Origin: Pseudohoeflea sp964511625
Lineage (GTDB): Bacteria > Pseudomonadota > Alphaproteobacteria > Rhizobiales > Rhizobiaceae
Direction: 5' to 3'
Assembly (NCBI GenBank): GCA_964511625.1
Contig: CAZEJG010000002.1
Coordinates: forward strand, 174,797 to 238,796
DNA length: 64,000 nt
Below are positions 8,336 through 16,322 of this stretch, one piece after another (within the stretch, counting starts at the first letter, position 1; the number at the start of each line of letters is the position of its first letter). A program made the position numbers and the translations under genes. Below the pieces are notes generated by a model. That model saw nothing but the letters and a program-made list of their open reading frames with translations. It did no database searches and was not told the DNA's origin.

Positions 8336-9334
8336 TTAGACGGTGTCGTAGACGACTTCGAGCGACGGCTGGGCGGCAGCACCGGCGGCGCACATGTCTT
8401 CGGGCGTGGCGGGGACGAGCTTGAAATCGCCGCCCGTCTCGCTGGAATCGAAGAGGTTCAGAAGGCCGTCCTGATCGAGCGGCTTGGGCAGGATCGGGAC
8501 CGATTCCTCGAGATTGATGGAGAGGGCTTCGAAGAGCGGACCCCACTCGCCGCCGGGCATGCCGATGATCTGGTAGTTGGCGCTCTTGCGGCGGATGTCC
8601 TCGTGCTGAGGGATGGACGCCAGGACCGGGATGCCAACGGCTTCGGCAAAGGCCTGCGCCTCGCCGGTGCCGTCGTCCTTGTTCACGACGAGGCCCGCGA
8701 CGCCGACATTGCCGCCGAGATTGCGGAAGTACTGCACGGCCGAGCAGACATTGTTGGCGACGTAGAGCGACTGGAGATCGTTCGAGCCGACTACGACCAC
8801 CTTCTGGCACATGTCGCGGGCGATCGGCAGACCGAAGCCGCCGCAGACCACGTCGCCGAGGAAGTCGAGCAGGACGAAGTCGAAGTCCCAGTCATGAAAG
8901 CCGAGTTTCTCGAGGGTCTCGAAGCCGTGGATGATGCCCCTGCCGCCGCAACCGCGACCGACTTCCGGGCCGCCGAGTTCCATGGCAAAGACGCCGTCGC
9001 GCTTGAAGCAGACGTCGGAGATGGTGACCTCGCTGCCGGCTGCCTTGGCAGCCGACGCGGTCTGGATGATGGTGGGGCAGGCGCGGCCGCCGAAAAGCAG
9101 CGAGGTGGTATCGCTCTTGGGGTCGCACCCGATCAGCAGAACCTTCTTGCCGAGCTGGGCGAGCATGTAGGACAGGTTGGCCAGGGTGAAGCTCTTGCCG
9201 ATGCCGCCCTTGCCGTAGATGGCGATGATCTGCGTTTCCTTCTTGACCGGGCCGGTGTTCGGCGCATCGGGTTCGATGGAGGCTTCTTCCCTGAGGAAGT
9301 CGTGCATACGGTCGGCATGGGTGTCGAGGGTCAT
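8336..9334 (-). CDS. bchX: chlorophyllide a reductase iron protein subunit X
   Basis: ATP-dependent reductase of COR, homologous to NifH and BchL. The 332-residue protein carries the P-loop GKGGIGKS at about residues 41-48 and the two Fe4S4-ligand cysteine regions (GRGCGGRG and VVCGGFG). The start at 9334 (MTLDTHADRMHDF) overlaps the bchC stop by 4 nt; a longer open frame to 9673 only shadows bchC. Confidence 0.97.
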   Translation of the reverse strand: MTLDTHADRMHDFLREEASIEPDAPNTGPVKKETQIIAIYGKGGIGKSFTLANLSYMLAQLGKKVLLIGCDPKSDTTSLLFGGRACPTIIQTASAAKAAGSEVTISDVCFKRDGVFAMELGGPEVGRGCGGRGIIHGFETLEKLGFHDWDFDFVLLDFLGDVVCGGFGLPIARDMCQKVVVVGSNDLQSLYVANNVCSAVQYFRNLGGNVGVAGLVVNKDDGTGEAQAFAEAVGIPVLASIPQHEDIRRKSANYQIIGMPGGEWGPLFEALSINLEESVPILPKPLDQDGLLNLFDSSETGGDFKLVPATPEDMCAAGAAAQPSLEVVYDTV

Positions 9335-10272
9335 GCGGCTTTTCTCCAGTCGATAACCATTTTCAGGCAGGCGGGATCGCCGAATGCGCTCCGGTAAGCC
9401 CGGGGGGCATCGCTTGACGCGGAGCGATGGGTGACGAGGCCCTTCAGCGAGAGGCGCCCGGAGGCGACAAGCCCGAGAACGGCCTGGGTATCCTCGTTGC
9501 GGAATTCGGATGAGAGCGAGACGGTGATCTCGCGCATGAAGGCGGAGGGGAAGTCGAACTCCACCCGCCGTCCGTAGAAGCCGGCGAGCACAAGGTGCCC
9601 CTTCTTTCCGAGCCGGGCGATCGCGTCGTCGAGTGCGGCCATCGAGCCGCTGGCATCGACGATGCATTCGCATGACGAGCGGAGCGCGGCCGATGACGGA
9701 TCAAGGACGTCGTAGTCTTTGTTTCCCGCCTGTCGATCGGGTGAGGGTTCGACGACCTGGGGCGCCGGTTGGCCGAGGGCGACCACGATGCGGGCGATCA
9801 GTCTGCCGAGCACACCGTGGCCGAAGATCATCTCGATCGGGGCGCCGGCGCGGATGACTGCGTGATGCGCGGTCGCCGCCAGGGCCAGCACGACGCCGTC
9901 CTCCGCCAGGTCTTCCGGAACGAGAACGCTGCGGCTGCCGTCGACCACGAGGTGGTCCGCCGTCGCGCCGAACAGGGCGGCGGCATCGGTGAAGCAGGCA
10001 GCGCCAGGGACGAAGACCATCTCGCCGGCGGTGCGTCCGGATTCCGGACCCGCCTCTATGACCCGGCCGACGGATTCATATCCGGGCACCAGCGGATAGG
10101 CCATTCCGGGAAAGGCCGGCATCGTGCCGTCGAAGAGCATTTTCTCGGTGCCGGTCGACACGCCGCTGAAGAGGGTTTCCACAAGCACATCAGCATTCCC
10201 GCGGGCTTTAAGCGCGAGGCGCTTCAGGCTCAGGGAGCCCGGTCTGTCGAAGACGATTGCCTGTGAGTACAT
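9331..10272 (-). CDS. bchC: 3-hydroxyethyl bacteriochlorophyllide a dehydrogenase
   Basis: BchC is an MDR-superfamily dehydrogenase that oxidises the C3 hydroxyethyl group to acetyl, late in bacteriochlorophyllide a synthesis. The 313-residue product has the GroES-like opening, PLVPGYESVGRV, and the nucleotide-binding FGHGVLGRLIARI. The ATG at 10272 has GGGAGG upstream; eleven more in-frame codons are not conserved. It heads the bchCXYZ-pufQBALMC series and has two PpsR-type operators upstream. Confidence 0.95.
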   Translation of the reverse strand: MYSQAIVFDRPGSLSLKRLALKARGNADVLVETLFSGVSTGTEKMLFDGTMPAFPGMAYPLVPGYESVGRVIEAGPESGRTAGEMVFVPGAACFTDAAALFGATADHLVVDGSRSVLVPEDLAEDGVVLALAATAHHAVIRAGAPIEMIFGHGVLGRLIARIVVALGQPAPQVVEPSPDRQAGNKDYDVLDPSSAALRSSCECIVDASGSMAALDDAIARLGKKGHLVLAGFYGRRVEFDFPSAFMREITVSLSSEFRNEDTQAVLGLVASGRLSLKGLVTHRSASSDAPRAYRSAFGDPACLKMVIDWRKAA

Positions 10273-10310
10273 CCGTGTGCCTCCCGCACAAGGAGAAATT
10301 CCCAATGATG

Positions 10311-10354
10311 TGTCATTGTAAATTGACGCATGTAAGTGTCAATTAAAATTTACA
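10311..10354 (-). promoter_or_regulatory. tandem PpsR/CrtJ operators before bchC
   Basis: A perfect TGT-N12-ACA palindrome lies at 10337-10354 and a near-perfect copy (TGT-N12-ACG) at 10311-10328. They are 8 bp apart, the arrangement needed for cooperative PpsR/CrtJ binding at Rhodobacter bchC. They sit between bchC (starting at 10272) and the end of crtF (10376), so they should control bchC and the puf superoperon. The pattern is seen directly; the regulator is not in this window. Confidence 0.88.
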
Positions 10355-10375
10355 CTTTTGCTGGGCAGAGCCCAC

Positions 10376-11575
10376 TTAGCGCTGTGCAAAGACCAGTGTT
10401 GCGAGGAGTGGATTGGGCGTGGAAACCGTATGGGGGCGCTGGAATCCGGCGCTTGCGAGCATGGCCTTGATCTCGGCATCGCTTCTGCATCTGCCTGATC
10501 CCATGGCGAGAAAATAGAAATTGAAATAGAGGGCGGCGAGCTTTGAGCCTTCTGCGTGCCCTGCCATCGCCTCGGCAATCATGATCCGCGTGCCGGGTTT
10601 GAGATGGCGGTGGAGATTTTTCAGGATCCGCATGGCCCGATCGTCATCATGGTCGCACAGCACGCGGATGAGGCAGACGCAGTCGGCCGTATCGGGAACC
10701 GGATCAATGGTGAAATCGCCGCCGTGCAGTTCGGCCCGGTCGGCGAGCCCGTTCCTCGTCAGGTTGTCGCGCGCCAGATCGATCACGGAAGGCAGATCGA
10801 ACAGGTGAAGCCGCAGCGCCGGATGACACTTGGCAGCCATGGTGAGGAATGTTCCGTCTCCGCCGCCGACATCCAGGATCGATCCGTAGCGACCGAAATC
10901 ATGGGCGGCGAGAATGCAGTCGGCGAGCATCGCCTGGCTGTCGTGCATCAAGGTGGAATAGGCGGCTACGGTCTCGGGATCGACCTCGGTCGGGTCTGCC
11001 GCTCGCGCATAGGCCCAGTAGCGTTTCAGCCGGGTATCGGTCTCGCGCGCGCGAAGAAGCGATGCCGGTTCGGCGAGGTCTCGGTAGAACAGGTCATGAT
11101 GCCGGACCATCGCGCCGATGCACGGATCGTAGACGACCACCGTGCCGGCATCGTCAAGCATCCAGAGACCAGGAGCGACCTCTAAGATCAGGGACAGGTG
11201 TTCGGCCTGTTTGAGAAGCAGGTCCATGCGATCGAAATCGAGTTCGCAGGCGCCGGCGAGCTCGTCCGTCGTCCGGGGAGATGTCGCAAGCTTGTCGAGC
11301 ACGCCGAGATCCACGCAGGCGGTGAGCACCTGGGTGGAGACGAAGCCAGAGGTCAGTCGGAAGAGCGAATTGGCTTTCCACCGCGAAATCCAGCTCGCCC
11401 CGGGAAGGCGCATCATCTTCGACCGGAATGCCGACGAGGCGATCAGTTCGTTCCGCCAGGCCCGCAGGCGCATCCGCAAGGTCGTCGGATGTTGGCTTCC
11501 AGGCGCACGCGTCTCCGATGAACCGGAAGGCGCGGGGTTGGTGAAAGCCGCGCCGGTCTTGGCGTGGGTGCTCAT
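10376..11575 (-). CDS. crtF: demethylspheroidene O-methyltransferase
   Basis: CrtF methylates the tertiary hydroxyl introduced by CrtC, giving the methoxy groups of spheroidene/spirilloxanthin. The 399-residue protein has an N-terminal winged-helix dimerisation part and a SAM-binding domain with LDVGGGDGTFL, and near its end LKPGTRIMIAEAM. It begins directly after crtE (1-nt gap), forming a crtEF operon. Confidence 0.95.
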   Translation of the reverse strand: MSTHAKTGAAFTNPAPSGSSETRAPGSQHPTTLRMRLRAWRNELIASSAFRSKMMRLPGASWISRWKANSLFRLTSGFVSTQVLTACVDLGVLDKLATSPRTTDELAGACELDFDRMDLLLKQAEHLSLILEVAPGLWMLDDAGTVVVYDPCIGAMVRHHDLFYRDLAEPASLLRARETDTRLKRYWAYARAADPTEVDPETVAAYSTLMHDSQAMLADCILAAHDFGRYGSILDVGGGDGTFLTMAAKCHPALRLHLFDLPSVIDLARDNLTRNGLADRAELHGGDFTIDPVPDTADCVCLIRVLCDHDDDRAMRILKNLHRHLKPGTRIMIAEAMAGHAEGSKLAALYFNFYFLAMGSGRCRSDAEIKAMLASAGFQRPHTVSTPNPLLATLVFAQR

Positions 11576-11576
11576 C

Positions 11577-12455
11577 TCACGCGGCGCTGGCCGCCAGCTC
11601 GGCCGGCATCAGCCGCTTGGCCTCGTTCTGGATCATCGACCGCAACATGTCGGCGCCCTGACACTCCGGAACGCTGCCGGCGGCCTTGTCAACCAGTGCC
11701 AGAAGCTGCTTGAGCGCGCCTTCGACGCCGAGCTCGGCGACGGCATTGGGCCGGCCGTGAGCGGCGTCCTGGCCGGTGGGCTTGCCCATCGTGTCCGACT
11801 TGGCCATGGCGTCATAGAGGTCGTCTGCGACCTGATAGGCGGCGCCGAGCGCGTCGGCCAGTGCATACCAGTCGAGCGGATTGCCGCCCGAGGAGAGCGC
11901 GCCTGTGGCGACCGCCCCGGTAAACAGCGATGCGGTCTTGGCCCGGTGATAGGCCGCGATGTTGATCTTCGGTTCGCTTTCCCACGCCTGGCCGGCGACG
12001 AGGCCGTAGGGGGAGCCGACGGCATTGGCGATGGTGGAGACGATGCGCGCTGTCAGGTGCGGCGCGTGCAGCGTTTCGCGCGCGACGGTTTCAAACGCCG
12101 AGACGATGAGCCCGTCGCCGACCAGAAGGGCGATCTCCTCTCCGTATTCGGTGTGGACGGAGGGCTTGCCGCGGCGTGTCGCGGCATTGTCGAAGCAGGG
12201 CATGTCGTCATGGACGAGAGATGCGCAATGAAGAAGCTCGATCGCCGCTGCCGCCGCCGTGGCCGCCTGCGGGTCGCGGTCGCCGCAGGCAAGCGCAACC
12301 GCCAGGGAGAGCCGCGGCCTTATGCGGGCTCCGCCGGGGAAGACCGCGTAGCCGAGCGCACCTTTGAGTTTCTGCGGGCATCCATTCGCGGTTGCGTATC
12401 GGATGGCGGTTTGAAGTGCCGTCTCAATTCGATCGGATAGGTCCATAACGCTCAT
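11577..12455 (-). CDS. crtE: geranylgeranyl diphosphate synthase
   Basis: CrtE builds C20 geranylgeranyl diphosphate for carotenoids and the bacteriochlorophyll esterifying alcohol. Both prenyl-transferase aspartate motifs are visible, HDDMPCFDN and VADDLYD. The ATG at 12455 gives 292 residues; a start at 12515 would put the coding sequence across the PpsR palindrome at 12495-12512 and is rejected. The gene is divergent from crtD and they share that operator. Confidence 0.95.
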   Translation of the reverse strand: MSVMDLSDRIETALQTAIRYATANGCPQKLKGALGYAVFPGGARIRPRLSLAVALACGDRDPQAATAAAAAIELLHCASLVHDDMPCFDNAATRRGKPSVHTEYGEEIALLVGDGLIVSAFETVARETLHAPHLTARIVSTIANAVGSPYGLVAGQAWESEPKINIAAYHRAKTASLFTGAVATGALSSGGNPLDWYALADALGAAYQVADDLYDAMAKSDTMGKPTGQDAAHGRPNAVAELGVEGALKQLLALVDKAAGSVPECQGADMLRSMIQNEAKRLMPAELAASAA

Positions 12456-12494
12456 CCCGTTTCGACTGGATGTCCACAAAAATAGACTATAAAG

Positions 12495-12512
12495 TGTCAA
12501 TCTAAATTGACA
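12495..12512. promoter_or_regulatory. PpsR/CrtJ operator in the crtE-crtD divergent promoter region
   Basis: Perfect TGT-N12-ACA palindrome with extended symmetry (GTGTCAAT...ATTGACAC). It lies 40 bp from the crtE start and 38 bp from the crtD start, so one dimer or tetramer could govern both directions. Confidence 0.85.
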
Positions 12513-12549
12513 CATTGAGAGTGAAAGTCAACGAGGAGGTTTCATCCGC

Positions 12550-14073
12550 ATGCATCAGGCGGACCAGGACCGGGTCGTCATCGTCGGGGCGGGCATGGCG
12601 GGGCTTGCTGCCGCACTCAGGCTCGCCGCAGCCGGCCGGTCGGTCGTCGTGGTGGAGGCGGGAGATACGCCCGGCGGCAAGCTGCGCCGCGTCAGCGCTG
12701 GTGGAAAAACCTTCGATGCGGGACCCACTGTTCTGACCATGAAGTGGGTTTTCGACGATCTGCTGGCGTGCTGCGGAACCAGCCTCGAAGCGGAGCTTCC
12801 GCTGCAAAAGGCCGATGTTCTGGCGCGTCACTACTGGGGTGACGGCTCCAGTCTCGATCTCTTCTCCGATCCCGATACGACGGCGCGGGCGATCGATGAT
12901 TTCGCCGGCCGGCGCAACGCGGAAGGCTATCGGCGATTTGCGGACGACAGCCGTCGCATCTTCTCGCTCCTTCGGGATTCCTTCATCGACGCGACCCGCC
13001 CCAACCCGGTGAGCCTCGCCGGACGGATCGGCCTTCACCGTGCGGGAGCGCTCCTTGCGATCCGGCCGTTCACGACGCTGTGGACTGCGCTCGGCGACTA
13101 TTTTCCCGATGCGCGACTCAGGCAGCTCTTCGGCCGCTACGCCACCTATTGTGGCTCGTCTCCGTTCCTGGCGCCGGCCACCCTGATGCTCGTCGCCCAT
13201 GTGGAACAGGACGGCGTCTGGATTCCTGACGACGGGATGCATGGGCTGGCGCGATGCGTGGAGCGTCTGGCGACCGAGGCTGGCGTCCAGTTCCGCTACG
13301 CCACGCCTGTCGAGGCCATCCTTGCAGACCCGGCGGGCAAGTCGGTCGCCGGCGTCAGGCTGGACGGTGGCGAAACAATCGCGGCAGGCCGGGTCATCTT
13401 CAACGGCGACGGCGCGGCCTTGCCGGGTCTCCTGACGAAGCCGAAAGATCGCGGTGTCTCGCAGGCCAAGAACCGACGATCACTGTCGGCTCTTGTCAGC
13501 TGTGCGATGGCCCGTCCGGAGGGCGTTCCCCTAGCGCACCACACCGTCTTCTTCAACGACGACTACGCGAGCGAGTTCGAAGCGATCTTCTCTGGTGGTT
13601 CGCCGCCTGGCGATCCCACCGTCTATGTCTGCGCCCAGGACAGGGGGTCGTCCGGGCGGTTGCCGGAGGGTCGTTCGCCAGACGCCGACGAGCGCATCTA
13701 CTGCCTCATGAACATGCCGGCGGATGGCGACCGCCACACCTATTCCCAAAGCGAGTTGGACCAATGCCTGACGATGATGCAGCGCCGGTTGGCGCAGAAC
13801 GGACTGACGCTGCGTGTCGATCCGGAGGCCCAGGTGGTGACCGGTCCGGACAGGTTCGAACATCTCTACCCGGCGACGGGGGGAGCGCTCTACGGGCCGG
13901 CGTCGCACGGATGGATGGCGTCCTTCGCGCGGCCGGGCAGCCGGGGCCCGCTGCGGGGCCTGTATCTGGCGGGGGGCAGCGTGCATCCGGGGCCGGGCGT
14001 GCCGATGGCCGCACTTTCCGGCAAGATCGCCGCGAACTGCCTGCTGAGCGACCTTGGTTTGACCGCTCCGTAG
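12550..14073 (+). CDS. crtD: hydroxyneurosporene / methoxyneurosporene desaturase
   Basis: CrtD is an FAD-dependent phytoene-desaturase-family enzyme adding the C3,4 double bond after hydration by CrtC. The N-terminal FAD motif VIVGAGMAGLAAAL and the FDAGPTVLTM segment are clear, as is the C-terminal YLAGGSVHPGPGVPMAALSG. GGAGG lies about 10 nt before the ATG. 507 residues. crtC follows with its conserved coding sequence starting essentially at the crtD stop, so the two are probably translationally coupled. Confidence 0.95.
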   Translation: MHQADQDRVVIVGAGMAGLAAALRLAAAGRSVVVVEAGDTPGGKLRRVSAGGKTFDAGPTVLTMKWVFDDLLACCGTSLEAELPLQKADVLARHYWGDGSSLDLFSDPDTTARAIDDFAGRRNAEGYRRFADDSRRIFSLLRDSFIDATRPNPVSLAGRIGLHRAGALLAIRPFTTLWTALGDYFPDARLRQLFGRYATYCGSSPFLAPATLMLVAHVEQDGVWIPDDGMHGLARCVERLATEAGVQFRYATPVEAILADPAGKSVAGVRLDGGETIAAGRVIFNGDGAALPGLLTKPKDRGVSQAKNRRSLSALVSCAMARPEGVPLAHHTVFFNDDYASEFEAIFSGGSPPGDPTVYVCAQDRGSSGRLPEGRSPDADERIYCLMNMPADGDRHTYSQSELDQCLTMMQRRLAQNGLTLRVDPEAQVVTGPDRFEHLYPATGGALYGPASHGWMASFARPGSRGPLRGLYLAGGSVHPGPGVPMAALSGKIAANCLLSDLGLTAP

Positions 14074-14099
14074 CGCCGGGCGGCTATTGTTGGTGGTAT

Positions 14100-15008
14100 G
14101 TGGACGCGACCAGCGACTGCGGCCGCTTCGCCCTGACGGTGATCGCCTTCGTCGGCTCCGTCTTCTCGCCCTATTACGCGTGGTCGGGAAGGGCAAAACC
14201 GGAGAACCACGTCGCGGTCAACATCGCGCTCTATCATCCGGGCGGCAATGCCTGGGCAATGACGGAGCGCGGCGAGCACGATCTCAGGCGGTCTCGCGAG
14301 CGGATCGGGATCGGCCCGAGCCGGCTTGTCTATGACGCCGACGGCCTCGAGATCCTCTTCGACGAAGTGGCGCTGCCCTGGCCGGGGCAGCGTCTGCGTC
14401 CGTCGCGCATGTCCGGACGGATCCGCGTCACGCCGGAAACGCAAGGCGATCTCGTCTGCGCGCTCGACCCCGGCGGACACCACATCTGGCAGCCGGTCTA
14501 TCCGAAGGCGCGCGTCGAGATCGAAAGCGACTATTTCCCCGATGGCGGCTGGACGGGGGAGGGGTACCACGACTTCAACGCCGGCGACCGGCCGCCGCAG
14601 GCCGATTTCCGCGGCTGGGACTGGGCGCGCGGCTCCGACCCCGAAGGCAATACGGTCGTCTGCTACGACGCCGTGCAGAAGGAGGGGATGAGGCAATCAC
14701 TGGCCTTCTCCTTCGGGGCGGACAGCCGGTCGACCAGCCTTGTGCCGCCGCCGCGCTTCCGGCTTCCGGCGACGACCTGGCGGGTTCGCGGCGGGGTCTA
14801 TTGCGACGCCGGCCGGACGGCACGGGTCGTGCGCAAGCTCGAGGACACGCCCTTCTATGCGCGCTCGCTTGTGCGGACGTCCTTGGGGGGAAAAGAGATT
14901 ACCCTCATGCACGAGACGCTCGATTGCTGGCGCCTGGACAATCCGCTGGTGCGGCTGATGTTGCCGTTCCGTATGCCGCGCAGGGCCCGGCGGCGCTTGC
15001 GGACCTAG
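14100..15008 (+). CDS. crtC: hydroxyneurosporene synthase (1,2-hydratase), start unresolved
   Basis: CrtC hydrates the terminal double bond of neurosporene/lycopene. Diagnostic stretches are IAFVGSVFSPYYAW, YHDFNAGDRPP and WDWARGSD. The coordinates begin at an in-frame GTG (14100), but the conserved segment GGYCWWYVDA begins earlier, near 14079, and the frame stays open into crtD. No ATG, GTG or TTG lies in frame before it within the reasonable distance; a CTG at 14037, inside crtD, is one candidate. The real protein is therefore probably longer at the N-terminus than listed. The 3' end overlaps a converging small gene by 4 nt. Confidence 0.88.
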   Translation: MDATSDCGRFALTVIAFVGSVFSPYYAWSGRAKPENHVAVNIALYHPGGNAWAMTERGEHDLRRSRERIGIGPSRLVYDADGLEILFDEVALPWPGQRLRPSRMSGRIRVTPETQGDLVCALDPGGHHIWQPVYPKARVEIESDYFPDGGWTGEGYHDFNAGDRPPQADFRGWDWARGSDPEGNTVVCYDAVQKEGMRQSLAFSFGADSRSTSLVPPPRFRLPATTWRVRGGVYCDAGRTARVVRKLEDTPFYARSLVRTSLGGKEITLMHETLDCWRLDNPLVRLMLPFRMPRRARRRLRT

Positions 15009-15163
15009 CTGTCTTCCAGCTTTCGGTCAGCCTCACGCTTCTGTTCGCGCAGGCGCGTCTTCTCCCGCGCCTTTTTCAGGTCGTTGCGCTGCCAGACATA
15101 GAAGGCGATCGCCAGACCGAACACGAGGGCGGCTTCGACGAGCCCGAAATAGCTTTCAAACAA
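15005..15163 (-). CDS. small single-helix membrane protein of the carotenoid operon
   Basis: 52-residue product with one membrane helix (YFGLVEAALVFGLAIAFYVW) followed by a strongly basic/acidic helical tail rich in Lys, Arg and Glu. The proposed start is a TTG at 15163 with GAGGAGAAGG upstream; it overlaps the crtB end by 8 nt, suggesting coupling. An ATG-type start at 15223 would overlap crtB by 68 nt and is less likely. Similar tiny membrane proteins occur next to crtB in other alphaproteobacterial photosynthesis clusters; no function is known. Confidence 0.6.
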   Translation of the reverse strand: MFESYFGLVEAALVFGLAIAFYVWQRNDLKKAREKTRLREQKREADRKLEDS

Positions 15164-16322
15164 GTCTGGCCGCCTTCTCCTCGATGAGGGCGCGTCGATA
15201 CCGCCTCTCGTTGCGGTTGACATCCTGCAGCTGCATCATGATCGCGAGGAACCGCCCGGGCCCGCTGGCCGTGACCCGCATCGCGCGTGGCGCTGCCGCG
15301 GCTGCTTCCGTTGCGGCGGTCACGAGATCCATGGCAGCGGGATCGACCGGCGCAGTGAGAAGTGAAGCCTGATCGCTTTCGCGCGGATAACTGGGGGCGC
15401 AGGCGCGCAAGGCCAGGGCGAGCTTGCTCGACAGGTCGGTCTTCGCACGGCGGGAGACGCTGTCCAAACCGTTGGCGGCGATCTGCCCGCCGATGCGCTC
15501 ATAGATGAGCGCGGAGGCGCGGATGGCGTTGCGGCAATTCTTCGGCAGCAGCGCAACACCGGCATGACCGGACCGGTAGAAGCGTGCCGCCTCTGCGAGG
15601 AGACGTTCCACCACTTGGCCGAGAGCCGGCGTGAAGCGCGGTGCAGCCAGAAAGGCTTCCGGATCGATGCCCGCTTCTTCGAGCCAGTCGGTCGGCAGAT
15701 AGAGCCGGCCGTTGCGTGCGTCTTCCCCCACGTCCCGTGCGATGTTCGTGAGCTGCATGGCAATGCCGAGATCGGCGGCCCTCGCGAGCGCTTCGGGTCG
15801 ATCGGTTCGCATCACGAGCGCCATCATGACGCCCACAGAGGACGCGACGCGGGTCGCATAGGCCCGGACCTCGTCGATGCTGCGGTAGCTGCGGTTTGCG
15901 ATGTCCATGTCGAACCCGTCGAGGAGCGCGAAGGGGATGGCTCTCGGGATCGCATAGGTCTCGACGACACGGGCGAAGGCCCGGTCGCAGGCATAGGCGG
16001 CCGGTGCGCCGCGATAGATCAGATCGAGCCTGCCGCGCAACTGATCGAGCGCCAGCGGGCTGGCCCTGACGTCATCGATCACATCGTCGGCGTGACGGCA
16101 GAAGGCGTAGAGAGAGCGGGCGGCAAGCCGCGGCTCCCGCGGCAGGAGCAGCGATGCGAGGTGAAACGATTTCGACCCCCTGCGGATGGCGGCGGAACAG
16201 GCCTTGAGATCCACCGATTGCCCGGAAAATCCGTAGGCCTGCCCTCTGGATCGTGCCGGAGACGGTGACCGGACCGGGCGTGCGGCGGGTCTCGCTGCCG
16301 GCTGAAGGCTGAGATCGGTCAT
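15156..16322 (-). CDS. crtB: 15-cis-phytoene synthase
   Basis: CrtB condenses two geranylgeranyl diphosphates to phytoene. The squalene/phytoene-synthase fold is shown by YAFCRHADDVIDD (first Asp-rich site), MQLTNIARDVGEDA (second site) and RLYLPTDWL. The ATG at 16322 overlaps the crtI stop by 4 nt. 388 residues; the first ~45 residues are Pro/Arg/Ala-rich and variable. It is the next-to-last gene of bchIDO-crtIB. Confidence 0.95.
   Translation of the reverse strand: MTDLSLQPAARPAARPVRSPSPARSRGQAYGFSGQSVDLKACSAAIRRGSKSFHLASLLLPREPRLAARSLYAFCRHADDVIDDVRASPLALDQLRGRLDLIYRGAPAAYACDRAFARVVETYAIPRAIPFALLDGFDMDIANRSYRSIDEVRAYATRVASSVGVMMALVMRTDRPEALARAADLGIAMQLTNIARDVGEDARNGRLYLPTDWLEEAGIDPEAFLAAPRFTPALGQVVERLLAEAARFYRSGHAGVALLPKNCRNAIRASALIYERIGGQIAANGLDSVSRRAKTDLSSKLALALRACAPSYPRESDQASLLTAPVDPAAMDLVTAATEAAAAAPRAMRVTASGPGRFLAIMMQLQDVNRNERRYRRALIEEKAARLV

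Noticed and set aside
2557..9397. Long plus-strand frames over puf and bch genes (for example 2557-3837, 5367-6830, 7766-9397).
   Set aside because: They lie opposite clearly coding minus-strand genes in GC-rich DNA, with charged low-complexity products and no ribosome sites; they are antisense shadows.
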